In this document: positions 19,002-28,354 of the stretch, in pieces
How the letters are laid out: every line of letters begins with the position of its first letter
Numbering within the stretch: position 1 is the stretch's first letter
From: Nocardioides kribbensis
Lineage (GTDB): Bacteria; Actinomycetota; Actinomycetes; Propionibacteriales; Nocardioidaceae
Assembly (NCBI RefSeq): GCF_015070375.1
Contig: NZ_JADCLL010000007.1
Coordinates: 164,951 to 228,950 of the forward strand
Direction: 5' to 3'
DNA: 64,000 nt
Notes under the pieces: model-generated
Told to the model about the DNA's origin: nothing
Seen by the model: only the letters and a program-made list of their open reading frames with translations
The model's database searches: none
Program-made: the position numbers and the translations under genes

Positions 19002-22000
19002 GTGCCCGAGCTCCACGTCCCGTCCCACCCGGTCCGGCTGGTCACGGCCTCCAGCCTCTTCGACGGCCACGACGCCTCGATCAACATCATGCGGCGCATC
19101 TTCCAGAGCCAGGGCTGCGAGGTGATCCACCTCGGCCACAACCGCTCGGTGCAGGAGGTGGTCGACGCCGCGCTCGAGGAGGACGTGCAGGGCGTCGCGG
19201 TCTCGTCCTACCAGGGCGGCCACGTGGAGTACTTCGAGTACCTCGTGGAGTCGCTGCGCGCCCAGGGCGCCGGCCACGTCAAGGTCGTGGGCGGCGGCGG
19301 GGGCGTCATCGTCCACGACGAGATCCAGCGCCTGCGCGACAGCGGCGTCACGATCTTCTCCCCCGAGGACGGCCAGCGCATGGGCCTGGTCGGCATGATC
19401 AACTCCGTCGTCGCCGACTGCGACACCGACCTGTGGGCCGCAGGGCAGGTCACCGCCGACCAGGTCGTCGGCGGCGAGCGCGCCGCGATCGCCCGCGCGA
19501 TCACCGCCGCCGAGAGCGGCCGGCTGCCCGCCGAGACCCTGGCGGCGCTCCAGCAGGCCGCGAGCGCCCACCGCTCCCCCGTGCTCGGCATCACCGGCAC
19601 CGGCGGCTCGGGCAAGTCCTCGCTCACCGACGAGCTCGTGCGCCGCTTCCGCGTCGACCAGCAGGACAAGCTGCGCGTGGCCGTCATCGCCGTCGACCCG
19701 ACCCGCCGCAAGGGCGGCGGCGCCCTGCTGGGCGACCGGATCCGGATGAACTCCCTCGACGGCGACCGCGTCTTCTTCCGCTCCGTCGCGACGCGCGGCG
19801 CCCACGAGCTGCCCGACCACCTCGGCGACGTCATCGACGTGGTCAAGGCCGCCGGCTTCGACCTGGTGATCGTGGAGACCCCGGGCATCGGCCAGGGCGA
19901 CGCCGCGATCGTGCCCTACGTCGACACCTCGCTCTACGTGATGACGCCGGAGTTCGGCGCCGCCTCGCAGTTGGAGAAGATCGACATGCTCGACTTCGCC
20001 GACGTGGTGGCGATCAACAAGTTCGAGCGACGCGGCGCCAAGGACGCGCTGCGCGACGTGGGCCGCCAGCTGGTCCGCAACCGCGAGGCCTTCGGCTCCC
20101 AGCCCGACGACATGCCGGTCTTCGGCACCTCGGCGGCCACGTTCAACGACGACGGCGTCACCGCGCTCTACCAGCACCTGCGCGACCTGCTCGGCGGGGC
20201 GGGGCTCCCGGTCGGCGAGGGCGTGCTGCCCGCCGTCGACGTGCGCCACTCCTCGGGCATCCGCCAGGTCGTGCCCGGCGAGCGGGTGCGCTACCTCGCC
20301 GAGATCACCGAGACCGTGCGCGGCTACCACGCCCGCACCGAGGAGCTGGTGGCCGCGGCCCGCCGCGTGCAGCGGCTCGAGGCGGTCTCCGCCGAGCTCG
20401 ACTCCCTCGACGGCGGCGACCACGGTGACGTGCCCGGGCTGCTCGAGCGCGCCCGCAAGGCGCTGCCGGCCGAGGTCGCCGACCAGGTGGAGGCCTGGCC
20501 CGGTGTGGTCGCGGCGTACGCCGGTGACGAGCAGGTCACCCGCGTGCGCGACAAGGAGATCACCACCCGGCTCACGCGCGAGTCGCTCAGCGGCACCAAG
20601 GTGCGACGGGTCTCGCTGCCGACCTTCGAGGACCACGGCGAGCTGGTCCGCTTCTGGCGCCGCGAGAACCTCCCGGGCCACTTCCCCTTCACCGCGGGCG
20701 TCTTCCCCTTCAAGCGCGACGGGGAGGACCCGGCGCGGATGTTCGCCGGCGAGGGCGACCCCGCGCGCACCAACCGCCGCTTCAAGATCCTCTCGGCCGA
20801 GGGCGAGGCCAAGCGGCTGTCGACGGCCTTCGACTCCGTCACCCTCTACGGCCGCGACCCCGACGAGCGCCCCGACATCTACGGCAAGGTCGGCACGTCG
20901 GGGGTCAGCGTGGCGACGCTCGAGGACATGAAGGTGCTCTACGACGGCTTCGACCTGGTCTCGCCCACGACCAGCGTCTCGATGACGATCAACGGCCCCG
21001 CGCCCACCGTGCTCGCCTTCTTCCTCAACACCGTGATCGACCAGCAGGTCGACGCCTTCCGCGAGCGCGAGGGACGCGAGCCCGGCGAGGAGGAGCGGGC
21101 CGCGCTCGCCGCCCACGCGGTGGCCAGCGTGCGCGGCACCGTGCAGGCCGACATCCTCAAGGAGGACCAGGGGCAGAACACCTGCCTGTTCTCCACCGAG
21201 TTCAGCCTCCGGATGATGGCCGACATCCAGGAGTGGTTCATCGAGCACCAGGTGCGCAACTTCTACTCGGTCTCGATCTCGGGCTACCACATCGCCGAGG
21301 CCGGGGCCAACCCCATCAGCCAGCTGGCCTTCACCCTGGCCAACGGCTTCACCTACGTCGAGGCCTACCTCGCGCGCGGCATGGACATCGACGACTTCGC
21401 GCCCAACCTGTCGTTCTTCTTCTCCAACGGCATGGACCCCGAGTACACCGTGATCGGCCGCGTCGCGCGCCGGATCTGGGCGGTGGCGATGAAGGAGAGG
21501 TACGGCGCGGGCGAGCGCTCGCAGAAGCTGAAGTACCACGTGCAGACCTCGGGTCGCTCCCTGCACGCGCAGGAGATGGACTTCAACGACATCCGCACGA
21601 CGCTCCAGGCGCTGATCGCCATCTACGACAACGCCAACAGCCTCCACACCAACGCCTACGACGAGGCCGTCACCACCCCGGGCGAGGAGTCGGTGCGGCG
21701 GGCGCTGGCGATCCAGATGATCATCAACCGCGAGTGGGGCCTGGCGATGAACGAGAACCCCCTCCAGGGCGCCTTCGTCGTCGACGAGCTGACCGACCTC
21801 GTGGAGGCGGCGGTGCTCGAGGAGTTCGACCGGATCAACGAGCGCGGCGGCGTGCTGGGCGCGATGGAGACCGGCTACCAGCGCGGCCGGATCCAGGACG
21901 AGTCGATGCTCTACGAGCACCGCAAGCACGACGGCTCGCTGCCGATCATCGGCGTCAACACCTTCCGCAAGCCCGAGCGCGGCGACGGCACCGACGGCAC

Positions 22001-22244
22001 GCCGGTCCACGTGGAGCTCGCCCGCGCCACCGAGGCCGAGAAGGAGTCGCAGCTCAGCGGCGTGCGTCGCTTCTCCCAGGAGCACTCCCAGGAGGCCGCG
22101 GAGGCCATCGCGCGCCTCAAGGCGGCGGCCGTCACCGACGACAACGTCTTCGCGGTGCTGATGGACGCCGCGCGGGTCTGCACGCTCGGACAGGTGACGG
22201 AGGCCTTCTTCGAGGTCGGCGGGCAGTATCGTCGCAACGTGTGA
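19002..22244 (+). CDS. icmF: Fused isobutyryl-CoA mutase IcmF
   Basis: 1080 residues. The N-terminal cobalamin-binding domain has LFDGHDASINIMRR and the GGGGGVI loop. A central MeaI-type G-protein chaperone follows, with P-loop GITGTGGSGKSS near residue 200 and NKFERRGAKDA as the guanine motif region. A linker then leads to the (beta/alpha)8 acyl-CoA mutase domain, with PTTSVSMTINGPAP and GYHIAEAGANPISQLAF. The enzyme interconverts isobutyryl-CoA and n-butyryl-CoA (some relatives use pivalyl-CoA) with adenosylcobalamin. GTG at 19002 is preferred over GTG 18993 because GAGG at 18990-18993 is 8 bases before it. Confidence 0.95.
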   Translation: MPELHVPSHPVRLVTASSLFDGHDASINIMRRIFQSQGCEVIHLGHNRSVQEVVDAALEEDVQGVAVSSYQGGHVEYFEYLVESLRAQGAGHVKVVGGGGGVIVHDEIQRLRDSGVTIFSPEDGQRMGLVGMINSVVADCDTDLWAAGQVTADQVVGGERAAIARAITAAESGRLPAETLAALQQAASAHRSPVLGITGTGGSGKSSLTDELVRRFRVDQQDKLRVAVIAVDPTRRKGGGALLGDRIRMNSLDGDRVFFRSVATRGAHELPDHLGDVIDVVKAAGFDLVIVETPGIGQGDAAIVPYVDTSLYVMTPEFGAASQLEKIDMLDFADVVAINKFERRGAKDALRDVGRQLVRNREAFGSQPDDMPVFGTSAATFNDDGVTALYQHLRDLLGGAGLPVGEGVLPAVDVRHSSGIRQVVPGERVRYLAEITETVRGYHARTEELVAAARRVQRLEAVSAELDSLDGGDHGDVPGLLERARKALPAEVADQVEAWPGVVAAYAGDEQVTRVRDKEITTRLTRESLSGTKVRRVSLPTFEDHGELVRFWRRENLPGHFPFTAGVFPFKRDGEDPARMFAGEGDPARTNRRFKILSAEGEAKRLSTAFDSVTLYGRDPDERPDIYGKVGTSGVSVATLEDMKVLYDGFDLVSPTTSVSMTINGPAPTVLAFFLNTVIDQQVDAFREREGREPGEEERAALAAHAVASVRGTVQADILKEDQGQNTCLFSTEFSLRMMADIQEWFIEHQVRNFYSVSISGYHIAEAGANPISQLAFTLANGFTYVEAYLARGMDIDDFAPNLSFFFSNGMDPEYTVIGRVARRIWAVAMKERYGAGERSQKLKYHVQTSGRSLHAQEMDFNDIRTTLQALIAIYDNANSLHTNAYDEAVTTPGEESVRRALAIQMIINREWGLAMNENPLQGAFVVDELTDLVEAAVLEEFDRINERGGVLGAMETGYQRGRIQDESMLYEHRKHDGSLPIIGVNTFRKPERGDGTDGTPVHVELARATEAEKESQLSGVRRFSQEHSQEAAEAIARLKAAAVTDDNVFAVLMDAARVCTLGQVTEAFFEVGGQYRRNV

Positions 22245-22738
22245 GCACCTCTCTGCCTACCTACGACCAGCTCGTCGCCCTCCCGGCCTACACCGAGCAG
22301 CCCGTGCCGATCGCGTTCGAGGACGTCAACGGACACCTCAACGTGCGGCACTACCTCGGGATCGCCAGCGAGGGGCTCGACGAGTCCCTGGTGAGCCTCG
22401 GCGTCCCGCAGAACTGGCCGGCCCACGGCCACGCCTGCTTCTCCGCCGAGCACCACCTCACCTACCTCACCGAGCTGCGCACCGGTGACCGGCTCTCCGC
22501 GCGGGTCCGGCTGGTCGGGCGCTCCGAGCGCGCCGCCCACGTCGTGGTCTACCTGCTCGACGACACCGAGCAGCGCGTCAGCTACGTGATGGAGGAGATC
22601 TTCCTCCACATCGACATGAGCACCCGTAAGACCAGCCCGTGGCCCGAGGACGTCGCCAAGGCGATGGACGAGCGCATCGCCGAGGACCAGGCCCTCGACT
22701 TCGAGCCGGGCCTCTCAGGCTCCCTCGCCCTGCGCTGA
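22241..22738 (+). CDS. Hotdog-fold thioesterase
   Basis: 165 residues with a GTGA overlap to icmF, so translation is coupled. FEDVNGHLNVRHYLGIASEGLDE matches the catalytic entrance of the 4HBT acyl-CoA thioesterase family (Asp-x-x-x-H-x-N). The AEHHLTYLTELRTGDRLSARVRLVGRSER sheet follows. It probably hydrolyses short branched acyl-CoA linked to the IcmF reaction; the exact substrate is inference. Confidence 0.8.
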   Translation: MSTSLPTYDQLVALPAYTEQPVPIAFEDVNGHLNVRHYLGIASEGLDESLVSLGVPQNWPAHGHACFSAEHHLTYLTELRTGDRLSARVRLVGRSERAAHVVVYLLDDTEQRVSYVMEEIFLHIDMSTRKTSPWPEDVAKAMDERIAEDQALDFEPGLSGSLALR

Positions 22739-22749
22739 GCGCACCCCTC

Positions 22750-22785
22750 CCCCGGGCGCCGCGCCGTCGCGGCCCGCGCCCGGGG
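22750..22785 (+). terminator. Hairpin after the icmF-thioesterase operon
   Basis: CCCCGGGCGC and GCGCCCGGGG arms (10 bp, perfect) with a 16-base GC-rich loop, 12 bases after the thioesterase stop. The small membrane gene begins just downstream at its own promoter. Confidence 0.55.
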
Positions 22786-22800
22786 CTTAAGGTCGGTCGC

Positions 22801-23019
22801 ATGCCCTCCGACCGGCCCGACGACCGGCCCGACGGGCCGTCACGCCCCGCCCCGGGCGTCCAGGGCTCGCGCGCCCTCGGCTACGTCGTGCCCGGCGCGC
22901 TCGCCGTTCCGGTGCTGCTCGTGGCGGCCGTGCTCGTGCTGCCGCTGCTGGCCGACGTCGGCGCCGTCGGCCTCGTCGTCTGCGTGGCCCTCTCGGCGTT
23001 CCTCGCCCGCCGGTCCTGA
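22801..23019 (+). CDS. Small two-helix membrane protein
   Basis: 72 residues. A charged, Asp/Pro-rich head (about 20 residues) precedes two hydrophobic helices (VVPGALAVPVLLVAAVLVLPLLA and VGLVVCVALSAFLA). TAAGGT at 22788-22793 ends 7 bases before the ATG, fitting a leaderless transcript. Family unknown. Confidence 0.6.
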   Translation: MPSDRPDDRPDGPSRPAPGVQGSRALGYVVPGALAVPVLLVAAVLVLPLLADVGAVGLVVCVALSAFLARRS

Positions 23020-23090
23020 CCCGCCCCCTCCGGCCGCCCTCACCCCTCAGCGCCTGGGGCGGGCGGCGGCCGCGTGCCAGGGTGGAGGGC

Positions 23091-24041
23091 ATGACCTCGA
23101 CCCCTGATGCCCCGCAGTCCTCCGGCTCGACGCAGGCCCCCGACTCCCCCGTGGTCGTCGTGACCGGCGCCAACGGCCTCGTCGGCGCCCGCGTGTGCGA
23201 GGCGCTGGTCGAGCGGGGCGCACAGGTGCGTGCCGTCGTACGTCGCGCGGGCACGGCCCCCGACCTGGCCGGTGTGGAGGAGCGGGTCGGCGACTTCCCC
23301 GACCCCGCCTTCGCCGCGTCGGCGGTCGAGGGCGCCTTCGCCGTGGTGACCACCGTGCACCCGATGGGCAGCGACCGCGCGACCCAGCACGAGATCGGCG
23401 TCGAGGGCACCCCCGTGGTGGCCCGCGCGGCCGCGTCGGCCGGGGTCGACCGTCTCGTGCACGTCTCGACCGCCGCCGTCTACGACCGCTCGCCGGGGCG
23501 CGGAGACGTCGACGAGTCCTCCGACCTGGTCGACGACGACGCCGGCGACTACCCCGTCACCAAGCGCGACACCGACGCCGCGCTGGCCGCCACCGACGGG
23601 CTGACCCGCGTGCTGGTGCGCCCGCCGGCCATCCTCGGCGAGGGCGACTCCTCGGTGTGGAACACCCTGCGCCCCGCCGCCGTCCGCGACGACGAGCAGG
23701 CGCGCCACGCCGTGCCCGACCAGAGCTTCGCGTGGGTGCACGTCGACGACCTCGCCGCATTCATCGCCGACGTCGCGACCGGCCGGGTCGCCGCCTCCGA
23801 CGACGCCGCCACCGGCCCGGTGGCCGGCGGGTGCACCCCGGTCAACGTCGCCGCCGGGCCGGCCACGGTGCGTGACTACCACCAGGCCGTCACCGGCGCC
23901 CTCGGCGTGGAGGCGGTCTGGGACGACGAGCCCGCCTGGACCGGCCGGATCCTCGCCGACCGCGCCCACGCCTGGGGCTGGACCCCCGAGGTCGACCTCC
24001 ACGCCGCCCTCGCCGAGATCGAGGTCGGCCTGCGCGGCTGA
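23091..24041 (+). CDS. NAD(P)-dependent epimerase/dehydratase (extended SDR)
   Basis: 316 residues. The Rossmann motif VVTGANGLVGARV and the following VVRR point to an extended short-chain fold. VSTAAVYD supplies the Ser and DYPVTKRDTD the YxxxK. RPPAILGEGD and FAWVHVDDLA are standard downstream signatures of the 3-beta-HSD/NAD-sugar epimerase group. The substrate is not clear. ATG 23091 is chosen because CAGGGT ends 7 bases before it; GTG 23082 is an alternative. Confidence 0.85.
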   Translation: MTSTPDAPQSSGSTQAPDSPVVVVTGANGLVGARVCEALVERGAQVRAVVRRAGTAPDLAGVEERVGDFPDPAFAASAVEGAFAVVTTVHPMGSDRATQHEIGVEGTPVVARAAASAGVDRLVHVSTAAVYDRSPGRGDVDESSDLVDDDAGDYPVTKRDTDAALAATDGLTRVLVRPPAILGEGDSSVWNTLRPAAVRDDEQARHAVPDQSFAWVHVDDLAAFIADVATGRVAASDDAATGPVAGGCTPVNVAAGPATVRDYHQAVTGALGVEAVWDDEPAWTGRILADRAHAWGWTPEVDLHAALAEIEVGLRG

Positions 24042-24072
24042 GGCTGCCCGGCCGAGGCCGCGCGGCCGCGGG

Positions 24073-24765
24073 TCAGGGCACCCACACCGCCGCGTCGTGG
24101 GCGAAGACCACCCGTCGGGGGTCGAAGGCGAGCAGCCGCGCCAGCCACGGGCTCGCGGCGGGCAGGGGGTCGGTGTGCCCGCGCGACCGGGCCCGCTCGG
24201 CGAGCACGTCGGCCGACCAGGCCGACGCGGTGTCGTGGGCCTGCCCCGCGAGCACGACCGAGCCGTCGTCGCACTCCAGCACGACCGACTGGTGGCCGGC
24301 GACGTGGCCGGGCGTCGGCACGACGTGCACCCCGGGCGCGATCTCGGCCTCGCCGTCGAGCAGCTCGTAGCGGGCGCCGGCGAAGTCGACCAGGTCGGCC
24401 GCCGTGTAGCCGACCGCGCGGGCCGCGTCGAGCTCTCCGCGCTGGCAGTGGATCGGGCGGCCGGCGAAGGCCGGGTTCGCCCCGATGTGGTCGAAGTGCA
24501 GGTGGCAGTTGACGACCAGGTCGATCTCGCCGACCGCCAGCCCGACGCGGGCCAGCGCCTCCTCGACCGGCACCCGCCGCGGGCGGTACCACCCCTCGGC
24601 CTCGGCCCCGGCGTCGCCGATGCCGGTGTCGAGCAGCAGCACGCCGGCGGGGGTCCGGGCGACGTAGCCGAGCACGTGCTCGACGCGAGGGGCGCCCGTG
24701 CCGGTCTCCTCGGCCGGGCGCACGAACGTGCCGAGGTCGAGCCGCACCACGTCGTCCACGCGCAT
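24073..24765 (-). CDS. MBL-fold lactonase-like hydrolase
   Basis: 230 residues. The opening (RLDLGTFVRPAEE), LLLDTGIGDAG, NCHLHFDHIGAN (HxHxDH), PTPGHVAGHQSVVLE and VFAHDA follow the pattern of N-acyl-homoserine-lactonase relatives (AiiA/AttM). Quorum quenching or hydrolysis of another lactone is possible, but family members vary. GGAGG lies 7 bases before the ATG, which excludes the longer reading. It converges with the epimerase and diverges from trmL. Confidence 0.8.
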   Translation of the reverse strand: MRVDDVVRLDLGTFVRPAEETGTGAPRVEHVLGYVARTPAGVLLLDTGIGDAGAEAEGWYRPRRVPVEEALARVGLAVGEIDLVVNCHLHFDHIGANPAFAGRPIHCQRGELDAARAVGYTAADLVDFAGARYELLDGEAEIAPGVHVVPTPGHVAGHQSVVLECDDGSVVLAGQAHDTASAWSADVLAERARSRGHTDPLPAASPWLARLLAFDPRRVVFAHDAAVWVP

Positions 24766-24852
24766 CCCGGATCCTCCGTGCTCCGCCGTCCCTGGCGGCC
24801 ACTGTCCCACGCGGCGGTGCGACCGCCCCGACGGCGCGGTGTCGTCGTGCTC

Positions 24853-24882
24853 GGCACTCGCGGGCACTCGCGGGCACTCGCC
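24853..24882. repeat. Three 10-bp tandem repeats upstream of trmL
   Basis: GGCACTCGCG is present three times in a row, the last with C at position 10. It lies in the divergent gap between the lactonase-like gene and trmL. It is a short simple repeat; no binding function is evident. Confidence 0.7.
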
Positions 24883-24929
24883 CCCGAGCGCCCGGCCCCC
24901 CGGCGGCCGGGCGCGGGATACTGCCGCCC

Positions 24930-25400
24930 ATGTTCCACGTGATGTTCCTCGAGCCCCGGATCCCGCCCAACACGGGCAACGCGATCCGGATGGTCGCCGG
25001 CACGGGGGCGACGCTGCACCTGGTCGAGCCGCTGGGCTTCGAGCTCGACGAGCCGAGGCTCAAGCGGGCCGGTCTCGACTACCACGACCTCGCCTCCGTG
25101 GTGGTCCACCCCGACCTCGACACCGCGCTGGGCAGCGAGGCCCTGGCCTCCTCGCGGGTCTTCGCGCTCACCGCCCACGCGACCCGCTGGCACACCGACG
25201 TCGCCTACCAGCCCGGCGACGTGCTGCTCTTCGGCCCCGAGCCGACCGGGCTGCCCGACGAGGTGCTGGCGCACCCCCGCACGACCGACCGGCTGCGGAT
25301 CCCGATGGTGCCCGGCCGCCGCTCGCTCAACCTGTCCAACTCCGCCGCCGTGGTCGCCTACGAGGCGTGGCGCCAGCACGGCTTCCCGGGCGCCTCCTGA
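24930..25400 (+). CDS. trmL: tRNA (cytidine(34)-2'-O)-methyltransferase TrmL
   Basis: 156 residues of a SPOUT-knot methyltransferase: FLEPRIPPNTGNAIRMVAGTGATLHLVEPLGF, then LLFGPEPTGLPDEVL and the C-terminal knot with RIPMVPGRRSLNLSNSAAVVAYEAWRQ. It methylates the wobble base of tRNA-Leu. GATACT at 24917-24922 ends 7 bases before the ATG with no ribosome-binding site, again pointing to a leaderless mRNA. Confidence 0.95.
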   Translation: MFHVMFLEPRIPPNTGNAIRMVAGTGATLHLVEPLGFELDEPRLKRAGLDYHDLASVVVHPDLDTALGSEALASSRVFALTAHATRWHTDVAYQPGDVLLFGPEPTGLPDEVLAHPRTTDRLRIPMVPGRRSLNLSNSAAVVAYEAWRQHGFPGAS

Positions 25401-25507
25401 GCGCGGCGCGGTCGTCGTGGGACCGGCCGACGGTGTCGTGAGACCGGGTGGGGGTGCCGAGGCGTCTCCTCTCACGTAGGCCGATCCACCACCCGAGAGG
25501 AGGCACC

Positions 25508-26134
25508 GTGCGCGGTGCGAGACGAGACGACGCGGAGTTCACGGAGTTCGTGACGCTGCACTCCGACCGGCTCTACCGCTCCGCCTACCTGCTCACCGCC
25601 TCCCCGCACGCCGCCGAGGACCTGCTGCAGACCACCCTGGCCAAGGCCTTCGCCGGCTGGCGCCGCCTGCGCACGACCGACGACCCGGTGGCCTACACCC
25701 ACCGCATCCTGCTCAACGCGTTCCTCTCCGAGCGGCGGCTGCGCCGCAGCGGCGAGCTCCCGGTGGAGGACGTGGCCGGCCGGGCCGCCGACACCGGCAC
25801 CGCCGCCGCGCTGGCGTCGCCCGACCCCTCCGGCCCGGCCGGTGTCGCCGACCGGGTCACCCTGACCGCGGCCCTGGCCCGGCTGCCCGCCCTCGACCGC
25901 GCGGTCGTGGTGCTGCGCTTCTGGCTCGACCTCAGCGTCGCCACCACCGCGGCCGATCTCCACCTCACCGAGTCGGCGGTCAAGAACCGCACCGCACGCG
26001 CGCTGCGCGCCCTGCGCGAGCTGCTCGCCGACGACCCCGACGACCCCGCCGACCCCTCCGCGGCACGACCCGCGGCACCGCCCGCGGCCCAGCCCGCCGG
26101 CCTCACCCACGACCTCCCCAGGAGCACCCCGTGA
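25508..26134 (+). CDS. SigE-family ECF-like sigma factor
   Basis: 208 residues. Region 2 (EFTEFVTLHSDRLYRSAYLLTASPHAAEDLLQTTLAKAF) and region 4 (LTAALARLPALDRAVVVLRFWLDLSVATTAADLHLTESAVKNRTARALRAL) are the two domains of the actinobacterial SigE/SACE_1738 family. A Pro/Ala-rich tail follows. GTG has GAGAGGAGG upstream. The next gene overlaps by 4 bases and encodes a membrane protein, the usual arrangement of sigma factor and regulator. Confidence 0.9.
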   Translation: MRGARRDDAEFTEFVTLHSDRLYRSAYLLTASPHAAEDLLQTTLAKAFAGWRRLRTTDDPVAYTHRILLNAFLSERRLRRSGELPVEDVAGRAADTGTAAALASPDPSGPAGVADRVTLTAALARLPALDRAVVVLRFWLDLSVATTAADLHLTESAVKNRTARALRALRELLADDPDDPADPSAARPAAPPAAQPAGLTHDLPRSTP

Positions 26135-27075
26135 CCGACCCCAGCCACCAGACCCCGCACCAGCCCGACCACGACGCCCGCCTGCGCGAGCGCCTGGCCC
26201 ACGCCGTCGACGGGCTGCGCGCCCCCGACGTCCTGCCCGCAGCCCTGGCCCGCGGCCGGCGCCAGCGCACCCGCCGTCGTCTCGTCCAGGGCACCGGCGG
26301 CCTCGCCGTCGCCGCCGCCCTCGCGCTCGCCGCCCCGGCCCTCGCCGATGGCTGGCCGGGAGGGCCCGACCCGTCCGGTCCCCCGGTGGCCGTCGACCCC
26401 GCCAGCGGCCCGGGCGCCGGCGCGGGCGAGGGCCGTGGTTCCGACCCCCGGACCCGGCTCGACGAGGCGGGTCGCGCCGCGTGCGACCCCGACGCAGCGG
26501 CCACCGGCTGGTGGAGCAGGCCCTCGGAGGGGGTCCGCGACGACCTGGCGGCCCTCCTGCCGCCGGGCACCCGGATCGGCGGCACCGACGACGCCTCGCC
26601 CGGGGGCTGGGGCGGTGACCTGGTCACGGGCGAGGGGGCGGGCGAGGACGCCGACTTCGCCAGCGTCACCCTGCTGCCGCCGCCGGGGGTGCCGGGCGGA
26701 CGCACGAGCCTGGCCGAGCTGAGTGCCGGTGGTCCGTGCGCGGGTGGCGACAACGCGCCGCTGCAGGCCGTGGTGCCGTGCGCGGAGCTCACCGGCCACG
26801 AGACCTGCGAGGAGGTCCGCACCGGGGCCGGCGAGCTCGTCGGCGTGGTCACCGAGACGGTCGAGCGGACCGTCGTCGACGGCCGGGAGCGGCCCACCGA
26901 CCGCGCCTACGTCCTGGCCACCCTCGCCGACCCCTCCGGCGGCCACGTCGAGCTCTACGTCGCCGAGGGCACCCGCGACGAGGGCCCCGACACCCTGCCC
27001 GACCCTGCCGACGTGCCCGCGCTCAGCGTCGAGCAGGCCCGCGCGATCCTCACCGACCCCGTCTGGACCCGCTGA
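26131..27075 (+). CDS. Membrane partner protein of the sigma factor
   Basis: 314 residues with a GTGA overlap. The cytoplasmic N-terminal 45 residues (LRERLAHAVDGLRAPDVLP) are followed by one membrane segment (GLAVAAALALAAPALA) and an extracytoplasmic domain of about 230 residues with four Cys, including ELTGHETCEEV. The layout suggests an anti-sigma-like membrane protein, but no zinc-binding anti-sigma motif is seen. Its last 26 bases overlap the desaturase gene tail to tail. Confidence 0.6.
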   Translation: MTDPSHQTPHQPDHDARLRERLAHAVDGLRAPDVLPAALARGRRQRTRRRLVQGTGGLAVAAALALAAPALADGWPGGPDPSGPPVAVDPASGPGAGAGEGRGSDPRTRLDEAGRAACDPDAAATGWWSRPSEGVRDDLAALLPPGTRIGGTDDASPGGWGGDLVTGEGAGEDADFASVTLLPPPGVPGGRTSLAELSAGGPCAGGDNAPLQAVVPCAELTGHETCEEVRTGAGELVGVVTETVERTVVDGRERPTDRAYVLATLADPSGGHVELYVAEGTRDEGPDTLPDPADVPALSVEQARAILTDPVWTR

Positions 27076-28219
27076 CCCTCGGCGGCACCGAGAGCCGCAC
27101 CACCTTGTGCCAGGCGCTGGCGACCTGACGGTGCAGCGGCGCGGCGTGGTAGGTCAGGCCGTGGCGCTCCATGATCTCCCGCAGCCGGGGCGCGATCTCG
27201 GCGTAGCGGTTGCTGGGCAGGTCGGGGAAGACGTGGTGCTCGATCTGGTGCGACAGGTTGCCCGCGAGCACGTGCAGCAGCGGCGGGCCGGTGATGTCGG
27301 CGGAGCCGAGCATCTGGCGCAGGTACCACTCCCCCCGCGTCTCGCGCGTCGGCGTCTCGTCGAGCTCGAAGGTCTCCACGCCCTCGGGGAAGTGGCCGCA
27401 CATGATCACCGAGTGGCTCCACAGGTTGCGGACCAGGTTGGCGGCGAGGGTGGCGCTCAGCGTCGAGCGCCACCCCGGGCCCGAGAGCGCCGGGTGGATG
27501 ACGAGGTCCTTGAGCAGCTGGCGGCGCGCGCGGCGCAGCACGTCGCCGATGCGCCCCCGCATCTCCGCGTCGGGGCGCCGCCCGGCGCGCAGCGTCTCCC
27601 CGACCTCGAGGTCGTAGAGCGCGATGCCGTACTCGAAGAAGACGGCGTTGACCAGGTTCCACAGCGGCTGCACCGCGTGGCGGGGACGCCACGGCTGCGT
27701 CTCGTCGACGCGCAGGATGCCGTAGCCGAGGTCGTTGTCGTGGCCGAGCACGTTGGTGTGCACGTGGTGCAGCTCGTTGTGCGAGCGCTTCCACTGCTCC
27801 GGCGGGGTGACGTGGTCCCAGTCCCAGGTCGCGGAGTGGATCTTCGGGTCGCGCATCCAGTCCCACTGGCCGTGGAGCACGTTGTGGCCGATCTCCATGT
27901 TGTCGAGCACCTTGGCGGTGGCCAGGCAGGCCGCGCCCAGCACCCACACCGGCCGGCGGCGCGAGCCCACGACGAGCAGCGCGCGACCGCCGAGCTCGAG
28001 GCCCCGCTGCACCGCGATCACCCGACGGATGTACGCCGCGTCGCGCGCCCCGCGACCGGCCAGGACCTCGTCGCGCAGGGCGTCGAGCTCGGCCGCGAGC
28101 GCCGCGACGTCGGCGGCGTCCAGGTGCGCCGTCGCCGGGGAGACGGGCCGCTCGGCCGGGTCTGCCGCGGCCGTGACGGCGCCGGTCGCGGAAGGGCTGG
28201 TCACGGTGGAGGTGGGCAC
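27050..28219 (-). CDS. Membrane fatty acid desaturase
   Basis: About 389 residues from GTG 28219, though GTG 28204 is also possible. Three histidine clusters bind the di-iron site: GHNVLHGQWDW (H112, H116), SHNELHHVHTN (H147, H151, H152) and NLSHQIEHHVFP with the Q-x-x-HH of front-end desaturases. Hydrophobic segments surround boxes one and three. No cytochrome b5 domain is present, so electrons must come from a separate ferredoxin or reductase. It converges with the sigma partner gene and overlaps it by 26 bases. Confidence 0.88.
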   Translation of the reverse strand: MPTSTVTSPSATGAVTAAADPAERPVSPATAHLDAADVAALAAELDALRDEVLAGRGARDAAYIRRVIAVQRGLELGGRALLVVGSRRRPVWVLGAACLATAKVLDNMEIGHNVLHGQWDWMRDPKIHSATWDWDHVTPPEQWKRSHNELHHVHTNVLGHDNDLGYGILRVDETQPWRPRHAVQPLWNLVNAVFFEYGIALYDLEVGETLRAGRRPDAEMRGRIGDVLRRARRQLLKDLVIHPALSGPGWRSTLSATLAANLVRNLWSHSVIMCGHFPEGVETFELDETPTRETRGEWYLRQMLGSADITGPPLLHVLAGNLSHQIEHHVFPDLPSNRYAEIAPRLREIMERHGLTYHAAPLHRQVASAWHKVVRLSVPPRVSGSRRGR

Positions 28220-28354
28220 CCTTACTGGTACCCCATCGAGGGGTGAGCAGACAGCACCGGGGCCCGTGGCCCGTCGCGGGACGACCTTTGCTTGGCGCCG
28301 CCCGTCACAGTGGAGGCACTCGCACACGGGCGAGGCCGGGCGGACGGGGACCAG

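Noticed and set aside
18936..22085. A 1049-codon open frame antisense to icmF
   Set aside because: Such long frames arise on the opposite strand of high-GC coding DNA. The translation is low-complexity (Leu/Val/Gly/His-rich), lacks any domain, and icmF on the other strand is unambiguous.
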